DNA of 64,000 bases from Riemerella columbipharyngis (GTDB lineage Bacteria; Bacteroidota; Bacteroidia; Flavobacteriales; Weeksellaceae): contig NZ_FNAS01000014.1 in assembly GCF_900101995.1 (NCBI RefSeq), positions 1 to 64,000 of the forward strand, in the 5' to 3' direction. Below the pieces are notes generated by a model, which was given only the letters and a program-made list of their open reading frames with translations, was not told the origin of the DNA and did not search any database. Both the position numbers and the translations under genes were made by a program. Numbering within the stretch: the stretch's first letter is position 1; every line of letters starts with the position of its first letter. Positions 54,228 to 63,765 of the stretch are shown here, piece by piece.

Positions 54228-56387
54228 ATGAACCCAAAGCGTTTTATTTTATTAAGTCTAATAGGTAGCTCTTGCTTATTATTTTCGCAGAAGAAAAATT
54301 TTACAATGGCAGAGGCTGTCAATGGACTTCGTACAAATCTTGCAAGGAAAACCATCAGCAATTTTTCTTGGGATAAAGATAGCAAAGGCTATACTCAAAT
54401 CGTGAAAGGTGGATATCTGCACACCGATTATCCATCTATGAAAACGGATACACTTGTATCTTTGTACCAGCTTAACCAGTATATGCCTGCTGGCAAAAAG
54501 CTTAGCTATATGCCTTATCTTACTTTTGTCAATCTCGAAAAGGCTTATTATAATGACGAGAACCACTATTACATCTTGGAAAAAAAGGGTGGTAGATGGA
54601 CATTGAAAACTCTGGAAAACCTTCCAAAAGGGGCAGAAAATATAAATGTTTTGAATGATGGAGGGCTATTCGTCTATACGATAAAGAATAATCTTTATCT
54701 TCAGAAAAATAGTATTGTTGATACCATTAGCAATGAAAAAGATGAGAATATCATCAGCGGGCAGTTTGTTCATAGAAATGAATTTGGGGTTACTAAAGGA
54801 ATTTTTCCCGCACCGGATAACTCTAAAATAGCATTCTACCGCAAGGATCAAACGATGGTAAAGGATTATCCTATTATCGATTGGTCTGTTGTCCCTGCAG
54901 AGAATCACAATATAAAATATCCTATGGCGGGAAAAACTTCGGAGCAGGTAAAACTGGGCGTGTATGATGTAAAAAGCCATAGTGTAAAATTCCTTGACAT
55001 AGTGGGACCTAAAGATCAATATCTCACAGCAGTATCTTGGAGTCCGGACTCTAAATGGATTTTTGTAGGCATACTCAACAGAGACCAAAATCATCTGATG
55101 ATGAATCAATACGATGCTGCTACAGGGCTTTTCGTGAAAACTTTGTTTGAAGAAAAAAATCCAAAATATGTAGAACCTCAGTATCCTATGGTTTTTCTCC
55201 CAAATTCTAATACAGAATATATTTGGCAAAGCCAAAGGACAGGCTACAACCACCTCTTTTTGTACGACTTAAAAAAAGGATTTATTAAACAACTTACAAA
55301 AGGAGATTGGCTGGTAAACAGTATTCTTGGTTTTAATGCGAAAGATAACGAAATATACTACGAATCCAGCGAGGCCTCTCCATTAGAAAAACAATTGTAC
55401 AAAATAAATTGGAAAAGTGGTAAAAAGACCCGATTAAGCCAAATACACGGAACCCATTATGGTATTCTCAACAGTCAGGGAACTCTCGTTGCAGACTATT
55501 ACTCAAACGATACCATACCGAGAAATATAGACATCATAGACACTCGTTCTCTGCAAACTAAAAATATTCTTACTGCAGAAAATACGTTAAAAGGTTTTGA
55601 CAGACCACAGGTGAAGTTGGTTAATTTGAAAGCTGATGACGGTACGCCGCTCTACGGAAAAATCATTCTTCCGACTAATTTTGACCCTAATAAAAAATAT
55701 CCGGCTATCGTTTATCTCTACAATGGTCCTCATGTACAGCTCATTACAGACTCTTTCCCTGTCAGTGGGAATCTCTGGTACGAGTATATGGCACAGCACG
55801 GCTATGTGGTTTTCACAATGGACGGAAGAGGCTCTTCCAATAGAGGCTTTAAGTTTGAAAGTGCTACATTCAGGCAATTAGGAACTAAAGAAATGGACGA
55901 TCAGCTAAAAGGAGTGGCTTACCTCAAATCTTTACCTTATGTAGATAGCGATAGGCTTGGCGTACACGGGTGGAGCTTCGGAGGTTTTATGACGACGAGC
56001 TTGATGCTCCGCCACCCGGGCGTGTTCAAAGCAGCGGTAGCCGGAGGTCCTGTGATGGACTGGAAAATGTACGAAGTAATGTACACGGAACGATATATGG
56101 ATACGCCGCAAGATAATCCGGAAGGCTATGAAACAGCAAATCTATTGGCAAAAACTAAAAATCTAAAAGGTAAGCTGCTACTCATACACGGGACTCAAGA
56201 TGCCACTGTGGTATGGCAGCATACGATTGATTTCATTAGAAACGCTGTAAGTAACGGTGTGCAATTGGATTACTTCGTGTATCCCGGCTACGAGCATAAT
56301 GTCATCGGAAAAGACCGTGTGCATCTAATGCAAGAAGTTACCGATTACTTCGATGAGAATCTGAAAAACTCTCCTACTACGAAGTAA
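54228..56387 (+). CDS. S9 prolyl oligopeptidase, DPP IV type
   Basis: A 719-residue exported peptidase of family S9B. After a signal peptide (end near residue 20) comes the DPP IV N-terminal beta-propeller (to about residue 460) and the alpha/beta-hydrolase domain with the nucleophile in GWSFGGFMT, the aspartate in GTQDATVVW and the histidine in GYEHNVIG. DPP IV removes Xaa-Pro dipeptides from peptides in the periplasm. Together with DPP7 and aminopeptidase P it forms a set for breaking up peptides. Single gene with its own promoter and a hairpin at its end. Confidence 0.95.
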   Translation: MNPKRFILLSLIGSSCLLFSQKKNFTMAEAVNGLRTNLARKTISNFSWDKDSKGYTQIVKGGYLHTDYPSMKTDTLVSLYQLNQYMPAGKKLSYMPYLTFVNLEKAYYNDENHYYILEKKGGRWTLKTLENLPKGAENINVLNDGGLFVYTIKNNLYLQKNSIVDTISNEKDENIISGQFVHRNEFGVTKGIFPAPDNSKIAFYRKDQTMVKDYPIIDWSVVPAENHNIKYPMAGKTSEQVKLGVYDVKSHSVKFLDIVGPKDQYLTAVSWSPDSKWIFVGILNRDQNHLMMNQYDAATGLFVKTLFEEKNPKYVEPQYPMVFLPNSNTEYIWQSQRTGYNHLFLYDLKKGFIKQLTKGDWLVNSILGFNAKDNEIYYESSEASPLEKQLYKINWKSGKKTRLSQIHGTHYGILNSQGTLVADYYSNDTIPRNIDIIDTRSLQTKNILTAENTLKGFDRPQVKLVNLKADDGTPLYGKIILPTNFDPNKKYPAIVYLYNGPHVQLITDSFPVSGNLWYEYMAQHGYVVFTMDGRGSSNRGFKFESATFRQLGTKEMDDQLKGVAYLKSLPYVDSDRLGVHGWSFGGFMTTSLMLRHPGVFKAAVAGGPVMDWKMYEVMYTERYMDTPQDNPEGYETANLLAKTKNLKGKLLLIHGTQDATVVWQHTIDFIRNAVSNGVQLDYFVYPGYEHNVIGKDRVHLMQEVTDYFDENLKNSPTTK

Positions 56388-56397
56388 TAAGAGAGTT
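56367..56397 (+). terminator. Candidate hairpin at the end of the S9 peptidase gene
   Basis: AACTCTC (56367-56373) and GAGAGTT (56391-56397) with an inner TACT/AGTA pair overlap the stop codon. The tail is only moderately T-rich, so termination strength is uncertain. Confidence 0.4.
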
Positions 56398-56425
56398 GTA
56401 TTATATAAAAGTCAAGTTTAGATTG

Positions 56426-56983
56426 TTATTTCCATTTGATATTGCAGCCTAAGCTTGGCTTTTGCATTTTTTCTTGGGGCTGTCCTGCCAATAGATTTTC
56501 AAATGCAATGATTAAATCTTCTCCCGTTACCTCTTTGTTATTTCCGGGGCGGGCATCGTCCATCTGCCCTCGGTAGATAAGGTCTAATTTTTCATCAAAG
56601 AAATAAAAATCCGGAGTACAGGCGGCATCGTATGCTTTGGCTACGCTTTGGCTTTCGTCAAAGAGATAAGGGAATGTAAAGCCTCTTTCTTCCGCAAAAT
56701 CAACCATCAGTTCCGGTGAGTCTGCCGGATAGTTTTCAATGTCGTTGGAATTAATTGCTATAAACTCTATTCCTTTGCCTTTGTAATCTTCGTAAAGCTC
56801 TGCCAGTTTATCGATAATATGAATCACAAACGGGCAATGGTTGCACATAAAAACAACTAAGGTTCCCTTTTCGCCTTTTAGTTCTTCCAAAGATTGAAGC
56901 ATATTGTTTTTTGCAGGGTTGGGTAGTTCGAAAAAAGGTGCTTTGGTACCAAGTGCCAGCATATTAGAGGGTGTTCTTGCCAT
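56426..56983 (-). CDS. Thioredoxin-like protein of the AhpC/TSA type
   Basis: A 185-residue thioredoxin-fold protein without a signal peptide. A start like LGTKAPFFELPNP and the active CxxC in VVFMCNHCPFVIHII (residues about 47-50) are followed by NSNDIENYPADSPELMVDFAEERGF and the cis-Pro region ACTPDFYFFD. It resembles peroxiredoxin/TlpA-like redox proteins. It lies 18 bases after miaA as the last gene of the DUF4290-murA-miaA operon. The redox partner is unknown. Confidence 0.87.
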   Translation of the reverse strand: MARTPSNMLALGTKAPFFELPNPAKNNMLQSLEELKGEKGTLVVFMCNHCPFVIHIIDKLAELYEDYKGKGIEFIAINSNDIENYPADSPELMVDFAEERGFTFPYLFDESQSVAKAYDAACTPDFYFFDEKLDLIYRGQMDDARPGNNKEVTGEDLIIAFENLLAGQPQEKMQKPSLGCNIKWK

Positions 56984-57001
56984 AATGATTGTAATTAAAA
57001 T

Positions 57002-57904
57002 TTAAGTTAAACTTTCCAGCAAAGATACTAAATCTCTTTCGGAATAATCATAAGGCAGCCAATAAACATTGGGAAGACTGCGGTTCCAGGTCATTTGGCG
57101 TTTGGCATATCTCCGAGAGTTTTTTTTAATTTCTTCCACAGCAAAATCCAATGTCCATTCGCCGTCTAAATACTTGAATAGCTCTGTGTATCCCACCGTC
57201 TGTAATGCCACTTTATCCCTGTATGGGTACAAGGCTATGGCTTCTTCTTTCAATCCGTTTTCCATCATCATATCTACCCTCTGGTTTATTCTTTGGTAGA
57301 TAATTTCTCTCGGTGCTTCCAAGCCTATTCTGATTGTGCGGAAAGGTCTTTTTTGTTTTGGCTTATTAATGATTTTGGAATAAGGTTCGCCCGTCTGAAA
57401 GATAATATCAATGGCTCTCAGTAATCTTCGCGGATTGTTTTTATCCACACTTTCAAAATAGTCTTTATCTAATTCTTCCAGAAGGTTTTGCAATGCTTCT
57501 ATTCCTTCGGTTTCCAAAATTTTCTCCATTTTTTTTTGGTTCTCCTCATTGGCTTTGGGTAGAGAATTAAGCCCTTCGGTAACGGCTTTTTCGTACATAC
57601 CGCTACCCCCTACCAAAACGATTTTGTCTTTATCAATAAATAAATTATCAATTAGCCCAAGAGCATCCTCTTCGTATTTCCCGATGGAATAATCGTCCCT
57701 AAGGGCAGACAGATGCCCTACAAAATGATGCTTTGCAGCGGCTAATTCTTCTTCAGAAGGCGAGGCGGTTCCTATCTTCATCTCCTGAAAAAACTGCCGG
57801 GAATCGCAAGATAAAATTTCAGTATCAAAGAACCGGGCAATGGCTATAGCCAGTTTAGTTTTCCCAATTCCTGTGGGACCAATGATAGAAATAAGCGTTT
57901 TCAC
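57002..57904 (-). CDS. miaA: tRNA dimethylallyltransferase
   Basis: A 300-residue MiaA, which prenylates A37 of tRNAs that read codons starting with U. P-loop at residues 9-17 (GPTGIGKTK), DSRQFFQEMKIGTASPS and FVGHL for substrate binding, VGGSGMYEKAV and the end RYAKRQMTWNR are all present. Third in the operon, 18 bases after murA. Confidence 0.96.
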   Translation of the reverse strand: MKTLISIIGPTGIGKTKLAIAIARFFDTEILSCDSRQFFQEMKIGTASPSEEELAAAKHHFVGHLSALRDDYSIGKYEEDALGLIDNLFIDKDKIVLVGGSGMYEKAVTEGLNSLPKANEENQKKMEKILETEGIEALQNLLEELDKDYFESVDKNNPRRLLRAIDIIFQTGEPYSKIINKPKQKRPFRTIRIGLEAPREIIYQRINQRVDMMMENGLKEEAIALYPYRDKVALQTVGYTELFKYLDGEWTLDFAVEEIKKNSRRYAKRQMTWNRSLPNVYWLPYDYSERDLVSLLESLT

Positions 57905-57922
57905 AATAAAAGAATTATTGCA

Positions 57923-59230
57923 CTAAATTCTCATAATATTAGCCCCTATAGATCTGAGTCTATTGTCTATATCTTCATAGCCTCGGTCTATTTGTTCTAT
58001 ATTATGAATAATGGATTGCCCCTCTGCGGATAGTGCTGCGATTAACAGAGCGTTCCCCGCACGGATATCGGGTGAAGTCATTACTGTACCTCTCAGCGGT
58101 ATTTCATGGTTTAGCCCTATTACGGTAGCTCTGTGTGGGTCACAGAGAATAATCTGAGCTCCCATATCGATAAGCTTATCCACAAAGAATAAACGAGACT
58201 CAAACATTTTCTGATGAATCAATACACTGCCCTTAGCCTGTGTAGCCACTACCAGAACGATAGACAGCAAATCAGGCGTAAAACCGGGCCAAGGTGCGTC
58301 CGATACGGTAAGGATAGAGCCGTCTATAAATTTTTGAACTTTATAATGTTCCTGCGAAGGGATATAGATATCATCATTGCTTTTTTCCAATTGTATCCCT
58401 AGCTTTCTAAATGTACTTGGGATTACCCCCAGCTGGTTCCAATTGACATTTTTGATGGTAATTTCGGACTTTGTCATCGCGGCAAGCCCTATCCAAGAGC
58501 CTATCTCTATCATATCCGGAAGCATCGTATGTTCTGTACCGTGCAAGTGGGTTACTCCTTCTATTGTCAATAAATTAGAGCCAATTCCCGAAATCTGGGC
58601 TCCCATTCTATTGAGCATTTTACAGAGCTGCTGCAGATAAGGCTCGCAGGCAGCATTGTAGATACGGGTTTTGCCTTTTGCTAATACGGCTGCCATAATG
58701 ATATTGGCTGTCCCCGTGACGGAAGCCTCTTCCAATAAGATGAATTTTCCATTTAATTCTTTGGCTTTCAGTGTATAGAAGTATTCCTCTTCATCAAAAT
58801 GAAACTCAGCCCCCATTTCTACAAAACCTTGAAAATGAGTATCTAGTCTTCGACGTCCTATTTTATCACCGCCGGGGGTGGGCATATACGCCTCTTTGAA
58901 ACGAGAGAGCATAGGCCCGAGAAGCATTACAGAGCCTCTAAGCTTGGTGCCGTCTTTTTTGAACTCTTTAGATTTTGTATAATCAAAATTTAGGTCATCG
59001 GCTTTGAATGTGTAGTCTCCTTTTCCATTTTTCTTCACTTTTACGCCTATATTTGCCAATATTTCTATGAGTTTATTGATATCTTGTATATCGGGAATAT
59101 TTTTAATTCTCACCTCTTCATCAGTAAGAAGTACTGCACATAGAATTTGCAAAGCTTCATTTTTAGCCCCCTGTGGTGTTATCTCACCGCTGAGTCTTTG
59201 TCCGCCTCTAATCTGAAATGCACCGCTCAT
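57923..59230 (-). CDS. murA: UDP-N-acetylglucosamine 1-carboxyvinyltransferase
   Basis: A 435-residue EPT enzyme for the first committed step of peptidoglycan synthesis. It has GGQRLSGEITPQGAKNEALQI near the start (with the Lys-Asn pair) and the loop LRGSVMLLGPMLSRFKEAYMPTPGGDKIGRRRLDTH. At the usual Cys115 position of MurA, in the phosphoenolpyruvate loop, the sequence has Asp (GGDKIGRR), a change known from some bacteria and linked with natural fosfomycin resistance. Two inverted halves of the fold continue to the end. It lies one base after the DUF4290 gene. Confidence 0.95.
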   Translation of the reverse strand: MSGAFQIRGGQRLSGEITPQGAKNEALQILCAVLLTDEEVRIKNIPDIQDINKLIEILANIGVKVKKNGKGDYTFKADDLNFDYTKSKEFKKDGTKLRGSVMLLGPMLSRFKEAYMPTPGGDKIGRRRLDTHFQGFVEMGAEFHFDEEEYFYTLKAKELNGKFILLEEASVTGTANIIMAAVLAKGKTRIYNAACEPYLQQLCKMLNRMGAQISGIGSNLLTIEGVTHLHGTEHTMLPDMIEIGSWIGLAAMTKSEITIKNVNWNQLGVIPSTFRKLGIQLEKSNDDIYIPSQEHYKVQKFIDGSILTVSDAPWPGFTPDLLSIVLVVATQAKGSVLIHQKMFESRLFFVDKLIDMGAQIILCDPHRATVIGLNHEIPLRGTVMTSPDIRAGNALLIAALSAEGQSIIHNIEQIDRGYEDIDNRLRSIGANIMRI

Positions 59231-59231
59231 A

Positions 59232-59852
59232 TTATTTTTTGGTTTTGTAGTTGTATTTTTTCTTATTGTAGCTATTGTGCTTCCTATTGTTTTTATTATT
59301 ACTGTAGTAGATTTTGCTTTTTTCCAAAGAGTCTATATTGGTAAGGTCTAAGCGATTTTCGGAGAGTTCTTTTAGATGGCGGAATATTACATCGTCTTGT
59401 ACATGTTCTTTATTGTAAACATTATACGCTTTTTTCATATTATTAGCGATGACTTCTATCAGAGCTTCTTTTCTTTCGCCTTCCTCGAGTTCCAATGCGC
59501 AATCTATCAGCTGCAAAATACTCTTACCGTAGAATTTATATTCTCCCTGTAACTCTGGATAATCCATTTTTTTTGGCTTTTGTTCAAGCTCTTCCAAAGT
59601 AGGGAAAGGGAATGGAGCATCTACATCCAAATCATATCCAGATAGAATATACAAGTGATCCCAAAGCTTGTGTGCATAGTTTTCTTCGTCACGCAGCTGA
59701 GGATTTCTCTGCCCGATAAAGCTGACAATGGCTTTTGCCACTTCGTTTCTTTTTTCTTTTTCGGGTATGGTCTTGCAGTATTCTACTAAATCTTGGATAT
59801 GCCTGCCGTACTCCGGCATTCTTAGTGGTGTTTTCTTTGTATTGTATTCCAT
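59232..59852 (-). CDS. DUF4290 protein
   Basis: A 206-residue protein with the DUF4290 pattern MPEYGRHIQDLVEYCK, NPQLRDEENYAHKLWDHLYIL and NNMKKAYNVYNKEHVQDDVI, ending in a very basic Asn/Lys/Tyr-rich tail. Its function is not known, but the gene is often located before murA in flavobacteria. The start at 59852 is used since the longer frame (MYSAFKIYYIC) would read through the promoter. The -7 element TAtaTTTGC (59856-59864, minus) ends three bases before this ATG. Confidence 0.88.
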   Translation of the reverse strand: MEYNTKKTPLRMPEYGRHIQDLVEYCKTIPEKEKRNEVAKAIVSFIGQRNPQLRDEENYAHKLWDHLYILSGYDLDVDAPFPFPTLEELEQKPKKMDYPELQGEYKFYGKSILQLIDCALELEEGERKEALIEVIANNMKKAYNVYNKEHVQDDVIFRHLKELSENRLDLTNIDSLEKSKIYYSNNKNNRKHNSYNKKKYNYKTKK

Positions 59853-59855
59853 AAT

Positions 59856-59864
59856 GCAAATATA
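59856..59864 (-). promoter_or_regulatory. -7 element of the DUF4290-murA operon, 3 bases before the ATG
   Basis: Minus-strand TAtaTTTGC, then ATT, then ATG. Confidence 0.6.
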
Positions 59865-60030
59865 GTAAATTTTGAATGCAGAATACATTAAATAATGATT
59901 ACAAAATCAATTCATGTTCAAATTAGTTTCAAAATGATTTATAACTTTATAAATTGATAAGAAACAATCTTCTTAAATTATCTTGAATCTTTATTAAATT
60001 TTATTATTTTCCAAAGACAAGAGTTTTTAT

Positions 60031-60039
60031 TAACTTTGC
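60031..60039 (+). promoter_or_regulatory. -7 element of the mutS promoter
   Basis: TAacTTTGC, 25 bases before the ATG at 60065. The region 59865-60030 holds no gene. Confidence 0.6.
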
Positions 60040-60064
60040 TCTCTTAAACTAAAATCGTATTTTG

Positions 60065-62656
60065 ATGGCTAAAGCAAAGAAAGAAACTCCGCTAATGCAA
60101 CAATACAATAGCATAAAGACTAAATATCCTGATGCTATTCTGCTTTTCAGAGTTGGTGATTTCTACGAGACTTTCGGTGAAGATGCCATCAAAACGGCTC
60201 AGACTTTAGAGATTGTTCTTACGAAAAGAAACAATGGCGGAGACGGGCAAAGCATAGAGCTGGCAGGGTTTCCCCATCATTCCATAGACTCTTATCTTCC
60301 AAAACTTGTAAGGGCGGGGTACAGAGTAGCTATCTGCGACCAGCTGGAAGATCCAAAATCAGTAAAAGGTATCGTGAAAAGAGGGGTTACAGAATTGGTA
60401 ACGCCGGGGGTTACTTTCAATGATCAAGTACTCTCTTCCAAAAAGAACAACTTTTTGCTGTCCGTGCATCGCGAAAAAGAACGCTACGGAATGGCTTTGG
60501 TGGATATTTCTACGGGGGAATTGCTGGTAACCGAGGGGAATATGGAAAAACTTCTGCATATTGTTCATACATTTGCCCCAAATGAAATTATTCATCAGAG
60601 AACGGCTAAAATCCCCGAGCAAATAAAGTCTTGCGCTGTTTTCAAAATGGAAGATTGGGCATTCCAATACCATTATGCCTACGAAAAACTTACACAGCAT
60701 TTTCAGACAAATTCCCTCAAAGGCTTTGGGATAGAGGACAAAACCCTTGCTATTGTTGCTGCAGGGGCTATTTTTGCCTATCTGGTGGAAGACACCCACC
60801 ACAATCTATTAAGCCATATTACCAAAATAGAAAGTATCCCGCAAGAAGATTTTCTAATGATGGACGGCTTTACGCTAAGAAATTTAGAAATCATTAGCCC
60901 TACAAATAAAGACGGCAAAAGTCTGCTTCAAGTGATAGACTACACCGCTACGCCTATGGGAGGGAGACTGCTAAGGAGAAGGCTGATACTGCCTCTGAAG
61001 TCCGTAAATGAAATCAACAGACGGCTTTCCCTGATAGAGTTTTTCAATAAAGAGGAGAGCTTAAAATACCAAATTCAATCTTTGCTAAGAAATATCTCGG
61101 ATTTGGATAGGCTGGTAGGAAAATTGGCGGCAGAAAAAATATCCCCGAAAGAAATAGGCTACCTTAGACAAAGTCTTGTCAATATTGACCAAATAAAAAA
61201 ACTTCTACACCCTCACGCGGAAGTATTGGCGTGGCTCACCCCATTAAACAACCTTGATGAGCTGATAAAATACCTCTGCGAAAAGCTCAATGAAGAATTA
61301 CCGGTAAATATTGTCAAAGGCTCGGTGATAAAAACCGGAGTATCCAAAGAATTGGACCGCCTGAGAACCTTGCAGTCTTCGGGAAAACAGTTCTTATACG
61401 ATATGTGCGAAAGAGAAATAGAACGCACAGGAATCCCCAATCTTAAAATTAATTTCAATAATGTCTTTGGCTACTATATAGAAGTCCGAAATACCCATAA
61501 GGATAAAGTCCCCCAAGAGTGGATAAGGAAACAAACGCTGGTAAGTGCCGAGAGATACATTACCTCTGAACTGAAAGAATACGAAGACCAAATACTGGGG
61601 GCAGAAGAAAAAATATCACAGATAGAATATGCCCTTTATCAGGAAGTCTGTGGATATGTAATGGTGTTTTTGGACCAGATACAGGAAAACGCGCATATCA
61701 TCGCACAGATGGATGTAGCGGTAGGGTTGTCAGACTTGGCTCTGTCCGAAGGTTACACCAAACCTATCCTCAATGAGGGCTATGCCATACAGCTGAAAGA
61801 AGCAAGGCACCCCATTATAGAAAAAACCTTGCCTCTCGGCGAAAAATATATCCCGAATGATATGTTCCTCGACCGAAAAAGTCAGCAAATCATTATGGTA
61901 ACAGGACCGAATATGGCAGGTAAATCGGCAATCCTTAGGCAAACCGCCATAGTCTGTCTGTTGGCTCAGATTGGAAGTTTTGTTCCGGCTAAATATGCGG
62001 AAATAGGCGTTTTGGACAAAATATTCACGCGTGTAGGGGCTTCGGATAATATCTCTGCCGGGGAATCTACTTTTATGGTAGAAATGAATGAAGCCGCCAA
62101 TATTCTCAATAATATATCGGATAGAAGCCTCATTCTTTTAGATGAAATCGGAAGGGGTACTTCTACTTACGACGGAGTTTCCATCGCGTGGGCAATTGCG
62201 GAATATCTGCATCAGCATCCTACAAAACCTAAGACGCTATTCGCCACCCACTACCACGAACTAAACGAAATGACACTTAGCTTTGAGCGGATTAAAAACT
62301 TCCATGTTTCCATTAAAGAAAGTAAAGGAAATATCATCTTTCTCCGAAAGCTACTCTCCGGCGGTAGTGAGCACAGCTTTGGTATCCATGTGGCAAAACT
62401 CGCGGGAATGCCGTCTAAGGTGGTGAATCGTGCCAACGAAATCCTCAAAACTCTGGAAGGAACACGCCAAAAAAACAGTACCTTGGACAAGATAAAAAAG
62501 GTAACGGAAGAAAATATCCAGCTGTCCTTTTTTCAATTAGACGACCCTGTTCTGGAAAACATTCGGGAAGAACTCTTGAAAATAGATATCAATACCCTGA
62601 CGCCCATAGAGGCAATGATGAAACTCAATGCCATAAAAAAAATGATAGGGGGATAA
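60065..62656 (+). CDS. mutS: DNA mismatch repair protein MutS
   Basis: An 863-residue MutS1. The mismatch-binding FxE motif is VGDFYETF near residue 32, and the ATPase region has TGPNMAGKSAILRQTA, ILLDEIGRGTSTYDG and TLFATHYHELNE. The end reaches the helix-turn-helix dimer region with AGMPSKVVNRANEIL. Full length, ATG at 60065 rather than the TTG directly before it. mutL is not in the window. Confidence 0.97.
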   Translation: MAKAKKETPLMQQYNSIKTKYPDAILLFRVGDFYETFGEDAIKTAQTLEIVLTKRNNGGDGQSIELAGFPHHSIDSYLPKLVRAGYRVAICDQLEDPKSVKGIVKRGVTELVTPGVTFNDQVLSSKKNNFLLSVHREKERYGMALVDISTGELLVTEGNMEKLLHIVHTFAPNEIIHQRTAKIPEQIKSCAVFKMEDWAFQYHYAYEKLTQHFQTNSLKGFGIEDKTLAIVAAGAIFAYLVEDTHHNLLSHITKIESIPQEDFLMMDGFTLRNLEIISPTNKDGKSLLQVIDYTATPMGGRLLRRRLILPLKSVNEINRRLSLIEFFNKEESLKYQIQSLLRNISDLDRLVGKLAAEKISPKEIGYLRQSLVNIDQIKKLLHPHAEVLAWLTPLNNLDELIKYLCEKLNEELPVNIVKGSVIKTGVSKELDRLRTLQSSGKQFLYDMCEREIERTGIPNLKINFNNVFGYYIEVRNTHKDKVPQEWIRKQTLVSAERYITSELKEYEDQILGAEEKISQIEYALYQEVCGYVMVFLDQIQENAHIIAQMDVAVGLSDLALSEGYTKPILNEGYAIQLKEARHPIIEKTLPLGEKYIPNDMFLDRKSQQIIMVTGPNMAGKSAILRQTAIVCLLAQIGSFVPAKYAEIGVLDKIFTRVGASDNISAGESTFMVEMNEAANILNNISDRSLILLDEIGRGTSTYDGVSIAWAIAEYLHQHPTKPKTLFATHYHELNEMTLSFERIKNFHVSIKESKGNIIFLRKLLSGGSEHSFGIHVAKLAGMPSKVVNRANEILKTLEGTRQKNSTLDKIKKVTEENIQLSFFQLDDPVLENIREELLKIDINTLTPIEAMMKLNAIKKMIGG

Positions 62657-62667
62657 TATTCCTTAAC

Positions 62668-62701
62668 AAAAAATCCCACTCTAATACCGATTAGAATGGG
62701 A
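62668..62701 (-). terminator. Terminator of the GLPGLI gene
   Basis: A 12-bp stem (62674-62685 with 62690-62701, one mismatch) with a 4-base loop; on the minus strand it is followed by six T. It lies 26 bases after the restored GLPGLI stop. Confidence 0.75.
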
Positions 62702-62727
62702 CAATTAAAGATTAAAAAGTTTTACTT

Positions 62728-63587
62728 CTACTGGGTAATCTCTATAGGGTTGTCATTAGAAGAAAGATATCCTTTCAATTTCTTCTCTTGTTCTTTTATT
62801 TTCTCTTGGAAAGAAGAGCCGTCAGGAAGTTTCATATCCTTTATCTGAGGATTGTTTAGCTGCATACGAAAGAGCCAAAAGGATCTTTTTTGTAATTGGC
62901 ATAGGCTTTCTCAAATTTCTCTTTGGTAATCATCACCGGCTTTACCCCAAATGTAGCCATCATTTTTCCCATATATGGTGTAGCTTGTTCCTCGGTTATA
63001 CTCTCATTACCTTTCAGTTCCCAGCTGTAATTATGTCCGGTATCTTCTATTTTAACGATAAGCCCCGGTAAGCCAAAGAACTTGTAAGGTCCGTCGTTCA
63101 GTGGTAAATCAGTCGTAAACCACGCTATCCAATGCCTTCCGCCAAAGTCGCACTCCGCTTTTTGTGTATGATAAGAGGTAATCGTCTGGGTGTCATTATC
63201 TAATTTCCAATTGATATTGATAGGCTCTTTGTACGAAAATCTACTTTGCAAAATATTATCTGTATAAATGATTTCCTTGGGCGGATAAGGCTTTGTAATA
63301 TCGTAGCTAAACTTCCCATACTTTATACCGGATTTCTCCATATCAAAGAAATTCCCTATCTGCATTGCCTTTTCCATAAACTTCTTCATCAGGGAATCCT
63401 GAGACACCATCGTATAATCGCGATAAGCCGACTTGTCTTTCCAGATATCCAGAATAGTCATTACTTTTTCTGTTTTGGCAGAATCCTTTTTAGGCTTAAA
63501 GGTAAGCTCGTAGTAGAACCTATTGACCTTTTGAGAAAACATTAGACCTGTAATCAACAGAAAAAGAATAGAAGCTGTTTTTTTCAT
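62728..63587 (-). pseudogene. GLPGLI-family protein with a frameshift near the end
   Basis: From an ATG at 63587 the gene reads a signal peptide (MKKTASILFLLITGLMFSQ), the GLPGLI-family body with FFGLPGLIVKIEDTGHNYSWEL, then DPFGSF and stops early at residue 243. In the next frame, directly from that point, it continues MQLNNPQIKDMKLPDGSSF and ends NPIEITQ at 62728-62730. A one-base loss in TTTCG at about 62868 explains both. The terminator downstream fits the longer form. GLPGLI proteins are exported proteins of unknown role. It may be a recent inactivation or a sequencing error; a shortened but working protein cannot be ruled out. Confidence 0.75.
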
Positions 63588-63765
63588 ATATTATCTTTAA
63601 GATTATTTACGAATATAGTTTTTTCGTGAATAATGGACAAAACCTTAGTGTCTATTTAAAAATTAAAATCATAGTATTAAGTTTAATTATAAAAATTAAT
63701 TTACAGTTACTTATACAACACGTTTCGTAACTTTATAGAAATAAACAAGTTAAGTTACAATAAAA

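Noticed and set aside
54666-55253. Minus-strand 195-codon frame
   Set aside because: Antisense to the S9 peptidase; the sense strand shows the catalytic domains clearly.
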